45,085 nucleotides of DNA from an uncultured Clostridia bacterium (GCA_947628825.1 CANRBH010000007.1:1-45085), one strand, 5' to 3'. Positions 18,618 to 28,833 are shown, counted from the first letter of the stretch. Numbers and translations: made by a program. The notes: a model not told the origin generated them from the sequence alone.

Positions 18618-19634
18618 TTATAAATTTACAATTTCTACTCCTGTATAGAAGTGTTTTATTATTTCTTCATAATTACTTCCTTGTTTTGCCATACTATCTG
18701 CACCAGTTTGGCTCATACCAACTCCATGCCCATATCCTATGACATTAAATTTAATATTATCTCCCTCAAAGTTAAATGTAAAGTTTGTAGATCTTAGTCC
18801 TAAAGTTGTTCTTACTTCTACTCCTGATAGATTTAAGTTTCCAACTTTAAGAGTTTTTACTCTATTTGATTCTGTATAATCTACTATCTCGATGCAATTT
18901 TCTTGGTTAAAATCTATGTTCAAATCTTGGTGCTTTTCTAATATCTTATTTTTAAATTCTTCTTTAGATAATACTACCTCTGAGCTATATTGTGAGTATG
19001 CATCTTCTCCAGATGTTTCAACTGGTTGCAAATATGGATAATTTGTTCCTCCCCAAACTCCTGCTGGAGTTTCTGTTATTCCTCCACTATTTGAATGGAA
19101 AAATGCATCAATAACTTCTCCATCATATGTAATTACTTTTCCTTTTGTTGAATAAACTGCTTTTTCTATTTTACTCCAGTTTTCCTCTCTTACGTCTTCT
19201 TCCCATCTTGCTAATCTATTCTCCTTTGTAATCCAAGCCTGGCAGCAATTTGAATCATCACATATGTCCGCTTCTTCATGTTTTTTACTATTCTTTATCA
19301 TATATAAAGTATAAGTTCTTGCAACAACTGCTTGTGCGTTTAGTGCTTCTTGTTCAAATGTAGCAGGCATTTCACCCGAAACAACACCCAACAAATAATC
19401 ATCTAAACTTATCTCTTCTACCCAATTATCATTTTTATGCAATAACTTGATTGTAGAAAATTCTTTATAATCATACTTATCTTTATTTAATTCGCTATTT
19501 TCTTGTCCTTCTGTTGTATTTTGTATAGTTTCAGCTTCTAGACTACTTGTTTGTATAAATTTTTGTGAAAAGACTGCTGGTATAAAAAATATTAGCAGTA
19601 ACAAAATTATAAACAATAATATTATTTTTCTCAT
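18618..19634 (-). CDS. spoIID: stage II sporulation protein D
   Basis: YLLGVVSGEMPATFEQEALNAQAVVARTYTLY; HSNSGGITET; GYGHGVGMSQTGADSMAKQG. Confidence 0.95.
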   Translation of the reverse strand: MRKIILLFIILLLLIFFIPAVFSQKFIQTSSLEAETIQNTTEGQENSELNKDKYDYKEFSTIKLLHKNDNWVEEISLDDYLLGVVSGEMPATFEQEALNAQAVVARTYTLYMIKNSKKHEEADICDDSNCCQAWITKENRLARWEEDVREENWSKIEKAVYSTKGKVITYDGEVIDAFFHSNSGGITETPAGVWGGTNYPYLQPVETSGEDAYSQYSSEVVLSKEEFKNKILEKHQDLNIDFNQENCIEIVDYTESNRVKTLKVGNLNLSGVEVRTTLGLRSTNFTFNFEGDNIKFNVIGYGHGVGMSQTGADSMAKQGSNYEEIIKHFYTGVEIVNL

Positions 19635-20336
19635 TTATGCCTCTTTTAACTCTTTACTTAAGTTTTCTAAAACTCTTTTTTCTATTCTAGATACTTGAAC
19701 TTGACTGATTCCAATAATATCCGCTACCTTCTTTTGTGTTTGGCATTTGTAATATCTTAAAAAAATAATTTTCTTTTCTCTTGGTTCTAAGTTATTTATA
19801 CATTGTTTAAGTGCTAATTTATTTACAATTATTTCTTCATTATTTTCTTTAGAACTTAGTTTATCTATTAGAGGAATCTCATCATCATCTGATTTATCAT
19901 CTAATGATTTTATACAATTTTCACTGTCTAAAGCTAATGCTATCTCTTCTTTATCAACTTTTAATTTTTTTGCTAAATCTTCTATTGATATATTTGGATT
20001 ACTTTTTTGTTCTAAAGTAACTTTACTATAAAGTTCTTTAATCTGTCTTGATATTTTTATTGGTCCATTATCTCTTAGAAATCTTTTTATTTCACCTATT
20101 ATGTAAGTCACTGCAAAAGTTGATAGCATTACATTATATGAAAAGTCAAATTTTTGAACAGCTTTAATAAAACCTATTGCTCCTATCTGATAAATATCAT
20201 CAAACTCATAACCTCTATTTTCAAATCTTCTAGCTATATTTATAATAAGCCCCTTATTTTCTAGGACAAGTTCATTAAGCACATCTCGATTACCTTGTTG
20301 TGCTTCTAATATTTTTTTCTTTAGATTTTCTTCCAT
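19635..20336 (-). CDS. sigF: RNA polymerase sporulation sigma factor SigF
   Basis: sigma-70 regions 2-4; directly downstream of spoIIAA-spoIIAB. Confidence 0.9.
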   Translation of the reverse strand: MEENLKKKILEAQQGNRDVLNELVLENKGLIINIARRFENRGYEFDDIYQIGAIGFIKAVQKFDFSYNVMLSTFAVTYIIGEIKRFLRDNGPIKISRQIKELYSKVTLEQKSNPNISIEDLAKKLKVDKEEIALALDSENCIKSLDDKSDDDEIPLIDKLSSKENNEEIIVNKLALKQCINNLEPREKKIIFLRYYKCQTQKKVADIIGISQVQVSRIEKRVLENLSKELKEA

Positions 20337-20354
20337 GAAGCTCTCTCCTATATT

Positions 20355-20837
20355 TTATGCTTCTAAAACATTTTTAATATCATTTTCAACATTTTCCTCT
20401 TCAGTCTTAGGACTTATTTTTTTCTTCATACATACCTTTGTACCAAATCCTATTGCTGATTCTACTTTTATTTCATCCATAAAACTTTCCATAATTGTAA
20501 AGCCCATTCCAGACCTTTCTAAATCAGGTTTAGATGTATACAATGGTTTCATTGCCATTTCAACATCTTCTATTCCCTTACCATTGTCTGAAATTTCAAT
20601 TTGAACAGTATCTATGTATATCTTGGCTTCAATTTTAACTATGCCATTTTCATCATCGTATCCATGAATTATGCTATTTGTAACAGCTTCTGATACTGCT
20701 GTCTTTATATCTGATAACTCATCAATAGTTGGGTCTAATTGCGATACAAATGCAGCAACTGCTATTCTAGCAAAAGCTTCATTGCACGTTTTACTTGAAA
20801 ATTCTAACTTCATTTCATTATCATATAATCCCTTCAT
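20355..20837 (-). CDS. spoIIAB: anti-sigma F factor SpoIIAB
   Basis: HATPase fold: [42 protein letters not shown]; start refined to ATG 20837. Confidence 0.93.
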   Translation of the reverse strand: MKGLYDNEMKLEFSSKTCNEAFARIAVAAFVSQLDPTIDELSDIKTAVSEAVTNSIIHGYDDENGIVKIEAKIYIDTVQIEISDNGKGIEDVEMAMKPLYTSKPDLERSGMGFTIMESFMDEIKVESAIGFGTKVCMKKKISPKTEEENVENDIKNVLEA

Positions 20838-21168
20838 TTTCTTCTTCCTCCTTATCAATATCTTCTTTGATTGTGATTATTCTTGATACTCCACTCATAT
20901 CAAATATTTTTTTCATTCTTTTGTTTACATTGATTATTTCAAAATTTCCTCCTAGCATTTTTACTAACTTAAATCTTCCAAGAACCATTCCTATTGCTGA
21001 ACTATCCATGAATTCAATTCCACTAAAATCAAATATTACTTTTTTAGGACTATAAATTTCAATGTCATTATCAATCTTTCTCCTAATCTTATCTGCAGTG
21101 TGTTGGTCAATTTCTTCTGTTACTCTAATAATCAATTTTCTATTTTCTTTTGAATATTCTGAAATCAT
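20821..21168 (-). CDS. spoIIAA: anti-sigma F factor antagonist SpoIIAA
   Basis: STAS domain [25 protein letters not shown]; start refined to ATG 21168 with SD AAAGGAGG. Confidence 0.93.
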   Translation of the reverse strand: MISEYSKENRKLIIRVTEEIDQHTADKIRRKIDNDIEIYSPKKVIFDFSGIEFMDSSAIGMVLGRFKLVKMLGGNFEIINVNKRMKKIFDMSGVSRIITIKEDIDKEEEENEGII

Positions 21169-21262
21169 TTTTTCCTCCTTTGCGCAAAAAAATAAACTAT
21201 AAATATTATAGTTTATTTTTCCATATATTGCCATAAGAAGTTTTGTCGTTTTATTAGAACTT

Positions 21263-21269
21263 TTCGACA
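21263..21269 (-). promoter_or_regulatory. Spo0A box (0A box) upstream of spoIIAA
   Basis: minus-strand TGTCGAA, exact consensus, about 95 bp upstream of spoIIAA ATG. Confidence 0.6.
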
Positions 21270-21287
21270 TTTTTCTTATTCATTTTG

Positions 21288-23714
21288 TTATTTGTTATTA
21301 TTTTCTTCTAAATTAAGTTCTATTTTGTAAATTTCATAACCTTTATCAACTACTTTCATGTCTAAATTTTCTATGAATAATGTTGCTTTAAAGTCTTTTA
21401 TAGATTTTTCAATAGCATCTTTTAAATTTTCATTTACTCCTAGATTTAAGTTTTTAATTGGAGTTTTTAATGAAACATTGTTATTTGTTTTTTCGCCTCT
21501 TGCTTGGCTTATTATCTCAACCATTTGATCTCCGTATTTTACTTCATTGTCAAACTTAAACTCTAATGGTTTTATTTCTGTTAAGTGTATTGATTTGCTT
21601 GTATGATATAGTTCTTGGAATATTTCTTCTGTAATAAATGGGAAGAATATACTAAAGTCTTGTAATAATTTATAAAGTAATGTGTAAACAGTTTTTTGTC
21701 CGCTATATCTTGCTTTATCTCCAAATTCTTCTGGTCTATATAATCTGTGTTTTACTATTTCAATATAATTATCGCAAAACTCCCAGAAAAATTTTTCTAA
21801 TATATTTAATGCTAATCCAACTTCATATTCATCTAAGTATCCTAGGAATTGTTTTTCCATATCTTGAAAACGACCTAAAATCCACTTGTCTACGTATTCA
21901 TAATCATTAAATTCTTTATCTTCATAATCTGCTAAATGCATTTCAATAAATTTAGCAACATTCCAAATTTTATTTATTAGCTTCTTTCCACGAAGAAGAG
22001 TTTCTTCACTAAATACTATATCTGTACCTAGTCTTCCAGTTCCAGCCCAGTATCTAATAACATCTGCTGAATATTGCTTAATTAAATCTATTGGTTCAAC
22101 CTTACTATTTCCTTTACTCTTGCTTATTTTTTCACCTTTGCTAGCCATAACAAATCCTGAAATCATTACATTGTCCCATGGTCTTTGTCCAAAGTGATAA
22201 AAACTTTTTACTATTGTATAGAAATCCCATGTTCTAATAATCTCACTAGCATTAGTTCTTAAGCTCATTGGTTTTAATATATCTTCATAGTTTTCTTTTT
22301 CACCATATCTCATATTTATAAGTGGGGTTACTGAAGATGTTGCCCATGTATCCATTATATCTACTTCTGGTACAAATTCTGCACAACCACATTTTGGGCA
22401 CTTATCTACCTTAGGACTATCTACTAATGGATTTACTGGTAAGTCTTCTTTTCTTGCAAATACAGGCTCTCCACATTCTTTACAATACCATACTGGGAAT
22501 GGAACACCAAAATATCTTTGTCTTGATATACACCAATCCCAAGCTATGTTGTTAACCCATTCATCATATCTAGCATGCATATGAGCAGGATGCCATTTGA
22601 TTTCATTTCCTATTTTTAAGAAATCTTCTTTATGGTTCATCAAGTCTATAAACCATTGTTTTATTACAGTATATTCTACCTCTCTGCCACATCTTTCATG
22701 TGTTTGTACTTCATGCTCTAATTCTTCTATTTTAACTACATATCCACCAGCTTGTAAGTCTTCTATAATCTTAGCTCTTGCTTCTTTTATTTTTAAACCA
22801 CCATAGTTTGGCACTTTTTCATCAATTCTACCATCAGATGTAAATATATATTTTAGTGGAAGATTATATTTTTTCCACCATTCAATATCTGTTTGGTCTC
22901 CAAAAGTACAGCACATAACAGCACCTGTACCTTTATCTACTGCAACTTTTGAATCTCCCATAATTGGAACTTCTACATCTATTACTGGAATATGTGCAGT
23001 TTTTCCTATTAAATGATTGTGCTTTTCATCTTCTGGGTTAACAAATACACTTACAATAGCAGGCAATAGTTCTGGTCTTGTTGTAGCTATTGTAAATTCT
23101 TCATTATCCTCTACTGTTTTAAAGTTTATGTAATTAAAAGTTGTTTTAATTGTTTTTGTTTCAAGCTCTGCTTGTGCAATAGAAGTTCTACATTCATTGC
23201 ACCATAAAGCAGGACTTTCTTTATGATAACAGTGTCCTTTTTCAACTAAATCTAAAAATGATGTTTGGCTTATTTTAATTGTTGATGGTGCAACTGTTTT
23301 ATAATGAATATCCCAATCCGTACTTACTCCCATCTTGCTAAATAAGTCTTGGAATTCTTCTTCAAATTTATCTGTTGTTTCATAACATAATTTTGAAAAT
23401 TCTTCTCTTCCAATCTCATGAGCTCTTTTTCCTTGTTCTTTTTCAACAAATCTTTCACTTGGAAGTCCATTATCATCAAATCCAAATGGATAAAATATAT
23501 TATATCCTCTTAATCTTTTATATCTAGCAAGCATTTCTGTTTGAGAATAAGAAAAAATATGTCCTATATGAATCTTTCCATTTACAGTTGGTGGAGGTGT
23601 ATCTATAGAATATACCTTTCTTCCATCCTTTTTAAATTCATAGATTTTATTATCTTTCCAATAATTTAACCATTTTTCTTCTTTTTCACTTGCGTTATAC
23701 TTTTTATCTAACAT
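21288..23714 (-). CDS. valS: valyl-tRNA synthetase
   Basis: PPPTVNGKIHIGHIFSYSQ, MASKGEKISKSKGNSKV, 808 aa. Confidence 0.96.
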   Translation of the reverse strand: MLDKKYNASEKEEKWLNYWKDNKIYEFKKDGRKVYSIDTPPPTVNGKIHIGHIFSYSQTEMLARYKRLRGYNIFYPFGFDDNGLPSERFVEKEQGKRAHEIGREEFSKLCYETTDKFEEEFQDLFSKMGVSTDWDIHYKTVAPSTIKISQTSFLDLVEKGHCYHKESPALWCNECRTSIAQAELETKTIKTTFNYINFKTVEDNEEFTIATTRPELLPAIVSVFVNPEDEKHNHLIGKTAHIPVIDVEVPIMGDSKVAVDKGTGAVMCCTFGDQTDIEWWKKYNLPLKYIFTSDGRIDEKVPNYGGLKIKEARAKIIEDLQAGGYVVKIEELEHEVQTHERCGREVEYTVIKQWFIDLMNHKEDFLKIGNEIKWHPAHMHARYDEWVNNIAWDWCISRQRYFGVPFPVWYCKECGEPVFARKEDLPVNPLVDSPKVDKCPKCGCAEFVPEVDIMDTWATSSVTPLINMRYGEKENYEDILKPMSLRTNASEIIRTWDFYTIVKSFYHFGQRPWDNVMISGFVMASKGEKISKSKGNSKVEPIDLIKQYSADVIRYWAGTGRLGTDIVFSEETLLRGKKLINKIWNVAKFIEMHLADYEDKEFNDYEYVDKWILGRFQDMEKQFLGYLDEYEVGLALNILEKFFWEFCDNYIEIVKHRLYRPEEFGDKARYSGQKTVYTLLYKLLQDFSIFFPFITEEIFQELYHTSKSIHLTEIKPLEFKFDNEVKYGDQMVEIISQARGEKTNNNVSLKTPIKNLNLGVNENLKDAIEKSIKDFKATLFIENLDMKVVDKGYEIYKIELNLEENNNK

Positions 23715-23739
23715 TATATACCTCTTTCTAATTAGTTAA

Positions 23740-23925
23740 CTATTTTAAAATGCAAAAAATTATTCCACAAACTATACACAAAATTAGTCCTAAAATTTTA
23801 ATTATTTTTGCTACTTTATTTTTATCTGATGAACTAAAAAATTTATCACCAATTTTTCTTGCATCATAAATAGCCGTAACACTTATTGCAATTATTATCA
23901 ATAAAAATATTTTCATATTCAACAT
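23740..23925 (-). CDS. small membrane protein, hypothetical
   Basis: 61 aa with two hydrophobic segments. Confidence 0.55.
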   Translation of the reverse strand: MLNMKIFLLIIIAISVTAIYDARKIGDKFFSSSDKNKVAKIIKILGLILCIVCGIIFCILK

Positions 23926-23931
23926 CCTTGT

Positions 23932-24804
23932 TTAACTAAAAAATTCTACACTAAACTTGTTTTCAAACTCTTCTCCTGGTGATAAAACTAGCATATCTGG
24001 CTTTTTTACAAATACTTCTGAGCTGTTAATCCTATCTGCCGTAGACATCCAAGGTTCTAAACATATAAATGGAGCTCCTGGTTTTGACCAGATTCCTAAG
24101 TATGGCCATCCACTAAAATCCATTGTAAGTATAGTCTTTTTCGTTCTTTTATTTTTTAAGCTTATAATTTTATTTTGAATACCTTTTACTATTATTGCAT
24201 CATTATCAAAAGTATGCTCATCTAATGATATTATTTTATCGTTTTCTAGAATATTTTTTGCATACTCTGTAACAACAAGTCCATCAATTAAATACAAGAA
24301 ATGCACTCTGGTTTCTTCTTCTTCAAATTCTAAATAGTAGTTTCCTTTTTTCAAATCATCTTGGTCAATCTTAAATGCTGGATGTGATCCTAATCCAAAA
24401 GGCATATTACTTGTTCCTGTATTTATTACTTTATAAATAAATATTAGCTTATTTTCTTCTTGTCTATATGTGTTATAAAGTTCAAATTCATAAGGATATC
24501 GTGCCATAGTATATTTATTGCTTTTTAGAACATAAGAATGAAAATTATCCAGCTTAGTAACAGGCTCATACTGCATATCTCTTGCAAATCCATGTTGCAT
24601 TATTTCAAAAGTTCTGCCATTTATCATTGTTTGATTTTTCTTTAGCTTTCCTACTATTGGAAATAATACTGGAGCATGTCTTTTCCAATAAACTTTTCCG
24701 TTTTCATCTCTTACATCTTCTCCTTGGTGGATTTTTTCAATTCCATCTAGTTTAAAACTTATTAGCTCACCACCAAAACTTCTTGTAGTCATAAGAGCTC
24801 CCAT
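23932..24804 (-). CDS. aldose 1-epimerase family protein
   Basis: galactose mutarotase-like: WKRHAPVLFPIVGKLK, QHGFARDMQY, GSHPAF, WSKPGAPFICLEPW; start refined to ATG 24804. Confidence 0.85.
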   Translation of the reverse strand: MGALMTTRSFGGELISFKLDGIEKIHQGEDVRDENGKVYWKRHAPVLFPIVGKLKKNQTMINGRTFEIMQHGFARDMQYEPVTKLDNFHSYVLKSNKYTMARYPYEFELYNTYRQEENKLIFIYKVINTGTSNMPFGLGSHPAFKIDQDDLKKGNYYLEFEEEETRVHFLYLIDGLVVTEYAKNILENDKIISLDEHTFDNDAIIVKGIQNKIISLKNKRTKKTILTMDFSGWPYLGIWSKPGAPFICLEPWMSTADRINSSEVFVKKPDMLVLSPGEEFENKFSVEFFS

Positions 24805-24904
24805 GACATTTCCTTTCTTGCAAAAGGTACTTTGCAAAATTAAAATTTATGTCAATATTATATTATCTTTTAGGCAAAAAATCAATATTTTAAGGACAAA
24901 ATTT

Positions 24905-24941
24905 AACAACTGTCTGTAAATTTTATAGACAGTTGTTTTTA
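24905..24941. terminator. terminator after greA
   Basis: AACAACTGTCT-gtaaattttat-AGACAGTTGTTTTT. Confidence 0.75.
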
Positions 24942-25009
24942 TTATCATTAAAAAATTAATCAATGATTATCTATGTTTTTAAAAAATCTAGATTTTGCAT
25001 ACTTATCTT

Positions 25010-25486
25010 CTATTTTTTTATTGAAAGAATTTTAAATTGTGCTATACCTGCTGGTATATTAGCACTTACTATATCACCCTTTTTGGCTCCAAGAAGTGCT
25101 GATCCTATTGGTGATTCATTTGATATTCTGTTTTGTGCTAAATCAACTTCTGTTGATCCAACAATAGTATAAGTTACATCTTCATCAAATTCCATGTCAT
25201 GTACTTTTACTATATTTCCAATTTGAACAGTTTTAGTATCTATTTCTGCTTCATCAATAATTTTAGCATGTCTTAGTTTATTTTCTAATTCAATTATTTT
25301 ATTCTCATTAGCTTCTTGTGCTGATTTTGCTTCATCATATTCTGAGTTTTCTGATAAATCACCATATCCAAGTGCTACTTTTATTCTTCCTGCTATCTCT
25401 GTTCTTTCAACAGTTTTTAAATGCTCTAATTCTTGTTCTAATTTTTCATATCCTTCTTGAGTTAGTATAACTTCTTCGTTTTCCAT
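25010..25486 (-). CDS. greA: transcription elongation factor GreA
   Basis: LTQEGYEKLEQELEHLKTVERTEIAGRIKVALGYGDLSENSEYDEAK; ISNESPIGSALLGAKKGD. Confidence 0.97.
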   Translation of the reverse strand: MENEEVILTQEGYEKLEQELEHLKTVERTEIAGRIKVALGYGDLSENSEYDEAKSAQEANENKIIELENKLRHAKIIDEAEIDTKTVQIGNIVKVHDMEFDEDVTYTIVGSTEVDLAQNRISNESPIGSALLGAKKGDIVSANIPAGIAQFKILSIKK

Positions 25487-25686
25487 ATTCTTATCTCCTT
25501 TGCATATTTATTGTAATTAACTTAAGTAAATATATGCTTTGTAGCTATATTTATCTAATTATTTTATTAATTTTCAGTTCCTATATATTATTGCAAACTT
25601 TATGATTTGTCAATATTTTTTTTAAAATTTAGTAAAATTTTAGTAATCTAATTACAGAGTTCTAATAAAATTAATATTGCTATTCT

Positions 25687-26535
25687 CTAGCTTATCATTT
25701 TTTCTAGCCTTTTAAATTCTTCAATAGTAATCACTCTTTGACCTATTACTTCTTTAATATTAAATTTATTCATTAGTATATATTTTCTAACCAAATCATA
25801 ATTATTTATTTTTATCATTTCCGCTTCAATTAGCTTATCTTTTTCAAAATTTTCATATTCGCTAAATATTCTCATAACTTTTTCTGTTCCGATTTTAACA
25901 CCTTTAATGTATATTCCATTAAAGCTCTTACTTATTTTCATATTATTAGCAATGTCAATCACAATCATATTTCTATTTGTAGCATATCCATTGAAATCCT
26001 TAAAATCCAAGTTTATAACTATATTTGCATTTTTTAGTGATTTTCTTTTATTATTATTTACAGTAATATATATTCCTTCATTTTCTAATTGTTTTTCTAA
26101 TATTAAGTATCTACTATTTTCTGAAATTATATTAACAACTTTTACATTTAATGATAAATCTTTAATAATCTGTATATTTTCATTTGAAAATTTATTAGTA
26201 CATATAAAAACTTCTTCAATCTTTAAATTAAGTAGCTTAAAACAATATTTAGTAACATCAGGCAACATGTATTTTAGTGCTAAACTTCCATTCAGAGTTG
26301 GATAATCAATATCTATTCCTTTTTCTTGTATAATATAGTCTATTCTATCTCTTTTAAGCATAAATATTAGCTTATTTTTAGAGCTTTCATTTATTTTTGT
26401 AATATGGTAGTTTTCTTTAACATATTTATCTTTATAGACAATATTAAAAAAATACTTGATTTTATATTTTATAATATTAAAAAAGCCTTCTTTAGGCTTG
26501 TCCAACTTTATATAACCAATATTCAAAACAATCAC
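25687..26535 (-). CDS. hypothetical protein
   Basis: 282 aa ORF, GTG start; no family recognised. Confidence 0.65.
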   Translation of the reverse strand: MIVLNIGYIKLDKPKEGFFNIIKYKIKYFFNIVYKDKYVKENYHITKINESSKNKLIFMLKRDRIDYIIQEKGIDIDYPTLNGSLALKYMLPDVTKYCFKLLNLKIEEVFICTNKFSNENIQIIKDLSLNVKVVNIISENSRYLILEKQLENEGIYITVNNNKRKSLKNANIVINLDFKDFNGYATNRNMIVIDIANNMKISKSFNGIYIKGVKIGTEKVMRIFSEYENFEKDKLIEAEMIKINNYDLVRKYILMNKFNIKEVIGQRVITIEEFKRLEKMIS

Positions 26536-26566
26536 CTGATATATTATATTCAGGTGATTGCTTTTT
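26529..26566. terminator. hairpin between the GH18 gene and the hypothetical 25687-26535
   Basis: CAATCACCTG/CAGGTGATTG inverted repeat (26529-26538, 26551-26560). Confidence 0.7.
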
Positions 26567-26571
26567 TATTA

Positions 26572-28236
26572 CTATTTTAATTTTTGTTCAACTATATCCC
26601 ATATATCTTCGTTTTCTCTATCTTTTTCCCAGAAGCCTGCTCCTGCTAAATCATATTTGTTTACTAAATCTAGCTTACTACTGATAGATTCTTCATCCTC
26701 TATCCACATTTTATAAACAGCATTTCCTACCTTATATTCAATATAATTTTGTTTTAAGTTGTCATCCCATACTTTAGTTGCATTAGAAGGGATTTTTACA
26801 TCTTTCATATTCACTACTCTATTAGATAATTTTCCATTTTCCTCTATCCAAAGTCTTGTATAAAATGGCATTGCTAATATTATTTTATCTTTAGAAACAC
26901 CTTCTTGACCTAAGAACTTGTTTATATTTAACTCTACCCAGTCAGCTCCTGCAATAGTTCCAGCTGTTTGGCTTGATGCTGTATGTTGGTCATATCCCAT
27001 AAATACAACGTAGTCTGCTACATTTCCTATCACATGTCTATCATAGCAAAGTGACCATGTATCAGATCCATCTGGTTCTGTTAATAGTACACTTAATCTC
27101 ATCCCAATCTCTCTTAATCTTGGTGCTAGTTCTATAATAAATCTAGAGTAGTTATCTTTATCTGATTTATTCATATTTTCAAAATCAACATGAATTCCTT
27201 GAACATCTATTTTTACTAATTCATTTATTATATTATCAATTAAGTTAGCTCTTGTCTCAAAAGTTGATAACATATTAGAGACTGCATCTAAGTTATTTAG
27301 CATACTATTTGATAGTACAGGCCATACTTCAATATTATTTTGTTTCGCCCAGTTTATATAATTTGTTCCACTTTTTCCTACATTAACAGCTATACTTCCA
27401 TCTGACCTTAGTTCAAAGAATGATGGAGCTACAACATTTACTCCTTTAATCGTATCTGTTCTTGTTGGAGCAGCAGTATACTGATTATAATAATCCCAAG
27501 CAATACTTACTTTTCCATCTATTTTACTTCTTTCCAAATCTTCTCTTATCACTTTTTCATCAATTATATTCGATTTTTTAATGTATCCAATTACACCTTT
27601 TGGAGAACGTACCTTTATCCATTTATTTTCTTGGTTTTCACTTGGTATTACAGTAATAGTTTCTCCTCTTTTTACTTTATCCACTGTTTTTGAATAAGAT
27701 GTCGGCTTATATTTTATGTTTAAATTTTTAGAGGCTAATGCAGTTACCGTTTTTCTACTTAAAGAATCTATTGTAATTATATCTTTTTCATCATTATATT
27801 TTACTTCTATATTATAAATCTTTTCCAATTTATTTATTGGTAAATAATATTTACCATCTCTTTGTATAATTTCATAGTCCATATTTATATATGAACCATT
27901 TTCAAACACCTTGCCACCATCTATTGGTATGGCTGCCGTTTTAGTATTTGAAGTTGTTATGATTTTATTATTCTCTATTGTTAAATACTCATCAAAAAAG
28001 TTTTTCATATCATCAAAAGATAAATATACTGTATCATTTTCTATTATAACATCTGTTCTTAGACTTGTTGTGATATTATTGTTATTTATAATTAAATTTG
28101 TTCTATCTGATAAATGATTTACTTCATAATTAGGAGCTAATTTTATCAATATTATAACCATGCATAGCATAAAAATTGAGATTGAACATCTCCTAATTGC
28201 GTGCCATATTCTTTTCTTTTCTATTTTTCGACTCAT
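26572..28236 (-). CDS. GH18-family glycoside hydrolase with copper-amine-oxidase-N-like and SH3 domains
   Basis: N-terminal TM; GVIGYIKKSNI SH3; GIHVDFENMNKSDKDNYSRFI and YVVFMGYDQH GH18 motifs. Confidence 0.85.
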   Translation of the reverse strand: MSRKIEKKRIWHAIRRCSISIFMLCMVIILIKLAPNYEVNHLSDRTNLIINNNNITTSLRTDVIIENDTVYLSFDDMKNFFDEYLTIENNKIITTSNTKTAAIPIDGGKVFENGSYINMDYEIIQRDGKYYLPINKLEKIYNIEVKYNDEKDIITIDSLSRKTVTALASKNLNIKYKPTSYSKTVDKVKRGETITVIPSENQENKWIKVRSPKGVIGYIKKSNIIDEKVIREDLERSKIDGKVSIAWDYYNQYTAAPTRTDTIKGVNVVAPSFFELRSDGSIAVNVGKSGTNYINWAKQNNIEVWPVLSNSMLNNLDAVSNMLSTFETRANLIDNIINELVKIDVQGIHVDFENMNKSDKDNYSRFIIELAPRLREIGMRLSVLLTEPDGSDTWSLCYDRHVIGNVADYVVFMGYDQHTASSQTAGTIAGADWVELNINKFLGQEGVSKDKIILAMPFYTRLWIEENGKLSNRVVNMKDVKIPSNATKVWDDNLKQNYIEYKVGNAVYKMWIEDEESISSKLDLVNKYDLAGAGFWEKDRENEDIWDIVEQKLK

Positions 28237-28363
28237 TTATTATTTTTCCCCCACATTATTACTATATCATAAATAGATTTTTTAGTGAATATATTTTGTT
28301 ATTTTATTTTGATTTTTTATTTAATTCATATTCAAATTAAATATATATGATATCTACTAAGTT

Positions 28364-28371
28364 CATACAAT
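28364..28371 (+). promoter_or_regulatory. possible sigma-E -10 element upstream of the spoVM-like gene
   Basis: CATACAAT; -35 region not clearly assignable. Confidence 0.35.
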
Positions 28372-28426
28372 TTTAATGGTAACCTATTTTTTTATAACTC
28401 ATATACTGTTATAAAGGAGGTAATAT

Positions 28427-28582
28427 ATGTGGAGAATACTAAAGAAACTACTTGCGACTTGTTTAATTGGTTTTGGTTTAGGTGTTTTGCTTGTTCTATT
28501 ACTTCCAATTTCAGGTTGGCTATTTATAATTGGTTGCACAATTATTATTGCAGGATTTATTTGCTTATGCCAGAAACAGTAA
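28427..28582 (+). CDS. 51-aa membrane peptide MWRILKKLLATCLIGFGLGVLLVLLLPISGWLFIIGCTIIIAGFICLCQKQ
   Basis: SD aaaggagg; two hydrophobic segments; below the track length cutoff. Confidence 0.8.
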   Translation: MWRILKKLLATCLIGFGLGVLLVLLLPISGWLFIIGCTIIIAGFICLCQKQ

Positions 28583-28612
28583 ATGTAGACTGCTTAAAAA
28601 GGAGGTAATTCA

Positions 28613-28690
28613 ATGACTATTGTTGTGAAAAAAGTTCCAAAATGGCTTCGTGGTATTGTTAAATTGTTTTTTGGAATTAAAGAAGATTAG
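28613..28690 (+). CDS. spoVM: SpoVM-like stage V sporulation protein (25 aa) MTIVVKKVPKWLRGIVKLFFGIKED
   Basis: ungapped alignment to remembered B. subtilis SpoVM MKFYTIKLPKFLGGIVRAMLGSFRKD shares K7, P9, K10, L12, G14, I15, V16, G21; SD aaaggagg; next to rpmB. Confidence 0.88.
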   Translation: MTIVVKKVPKWLRGIVKLFFGIKED

Positions 28691-28799
28691 TTTTTTTCAT
28701 AAAGTACATAACAAAAGAATTTATGAAAATATGGTCTATATGATTTTATTAAGCACCAAGTCTATCATCGCAGATAGATAATTTTCCTAGAGTAAAAGA

Positions 28800-28833
28800 A
28801 ACATCAACTACTTTAAGTTGATGTTCCTTTTTT
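28800..28833 (+). terminator. terminator after the spoVM-like gene
   Basis: AACATCAAC-tactttaa-GTTGATGTT-ccTTTTTTT. Confidence 0.8.

Noticed and set aside
21169-21270. Extended SpoIIAA N-terminus
   Set aside because: Overlaps the 0A box and terminator hairpin; ATG 21168 has an ideal SD and gives a normal SpoIIAA length.
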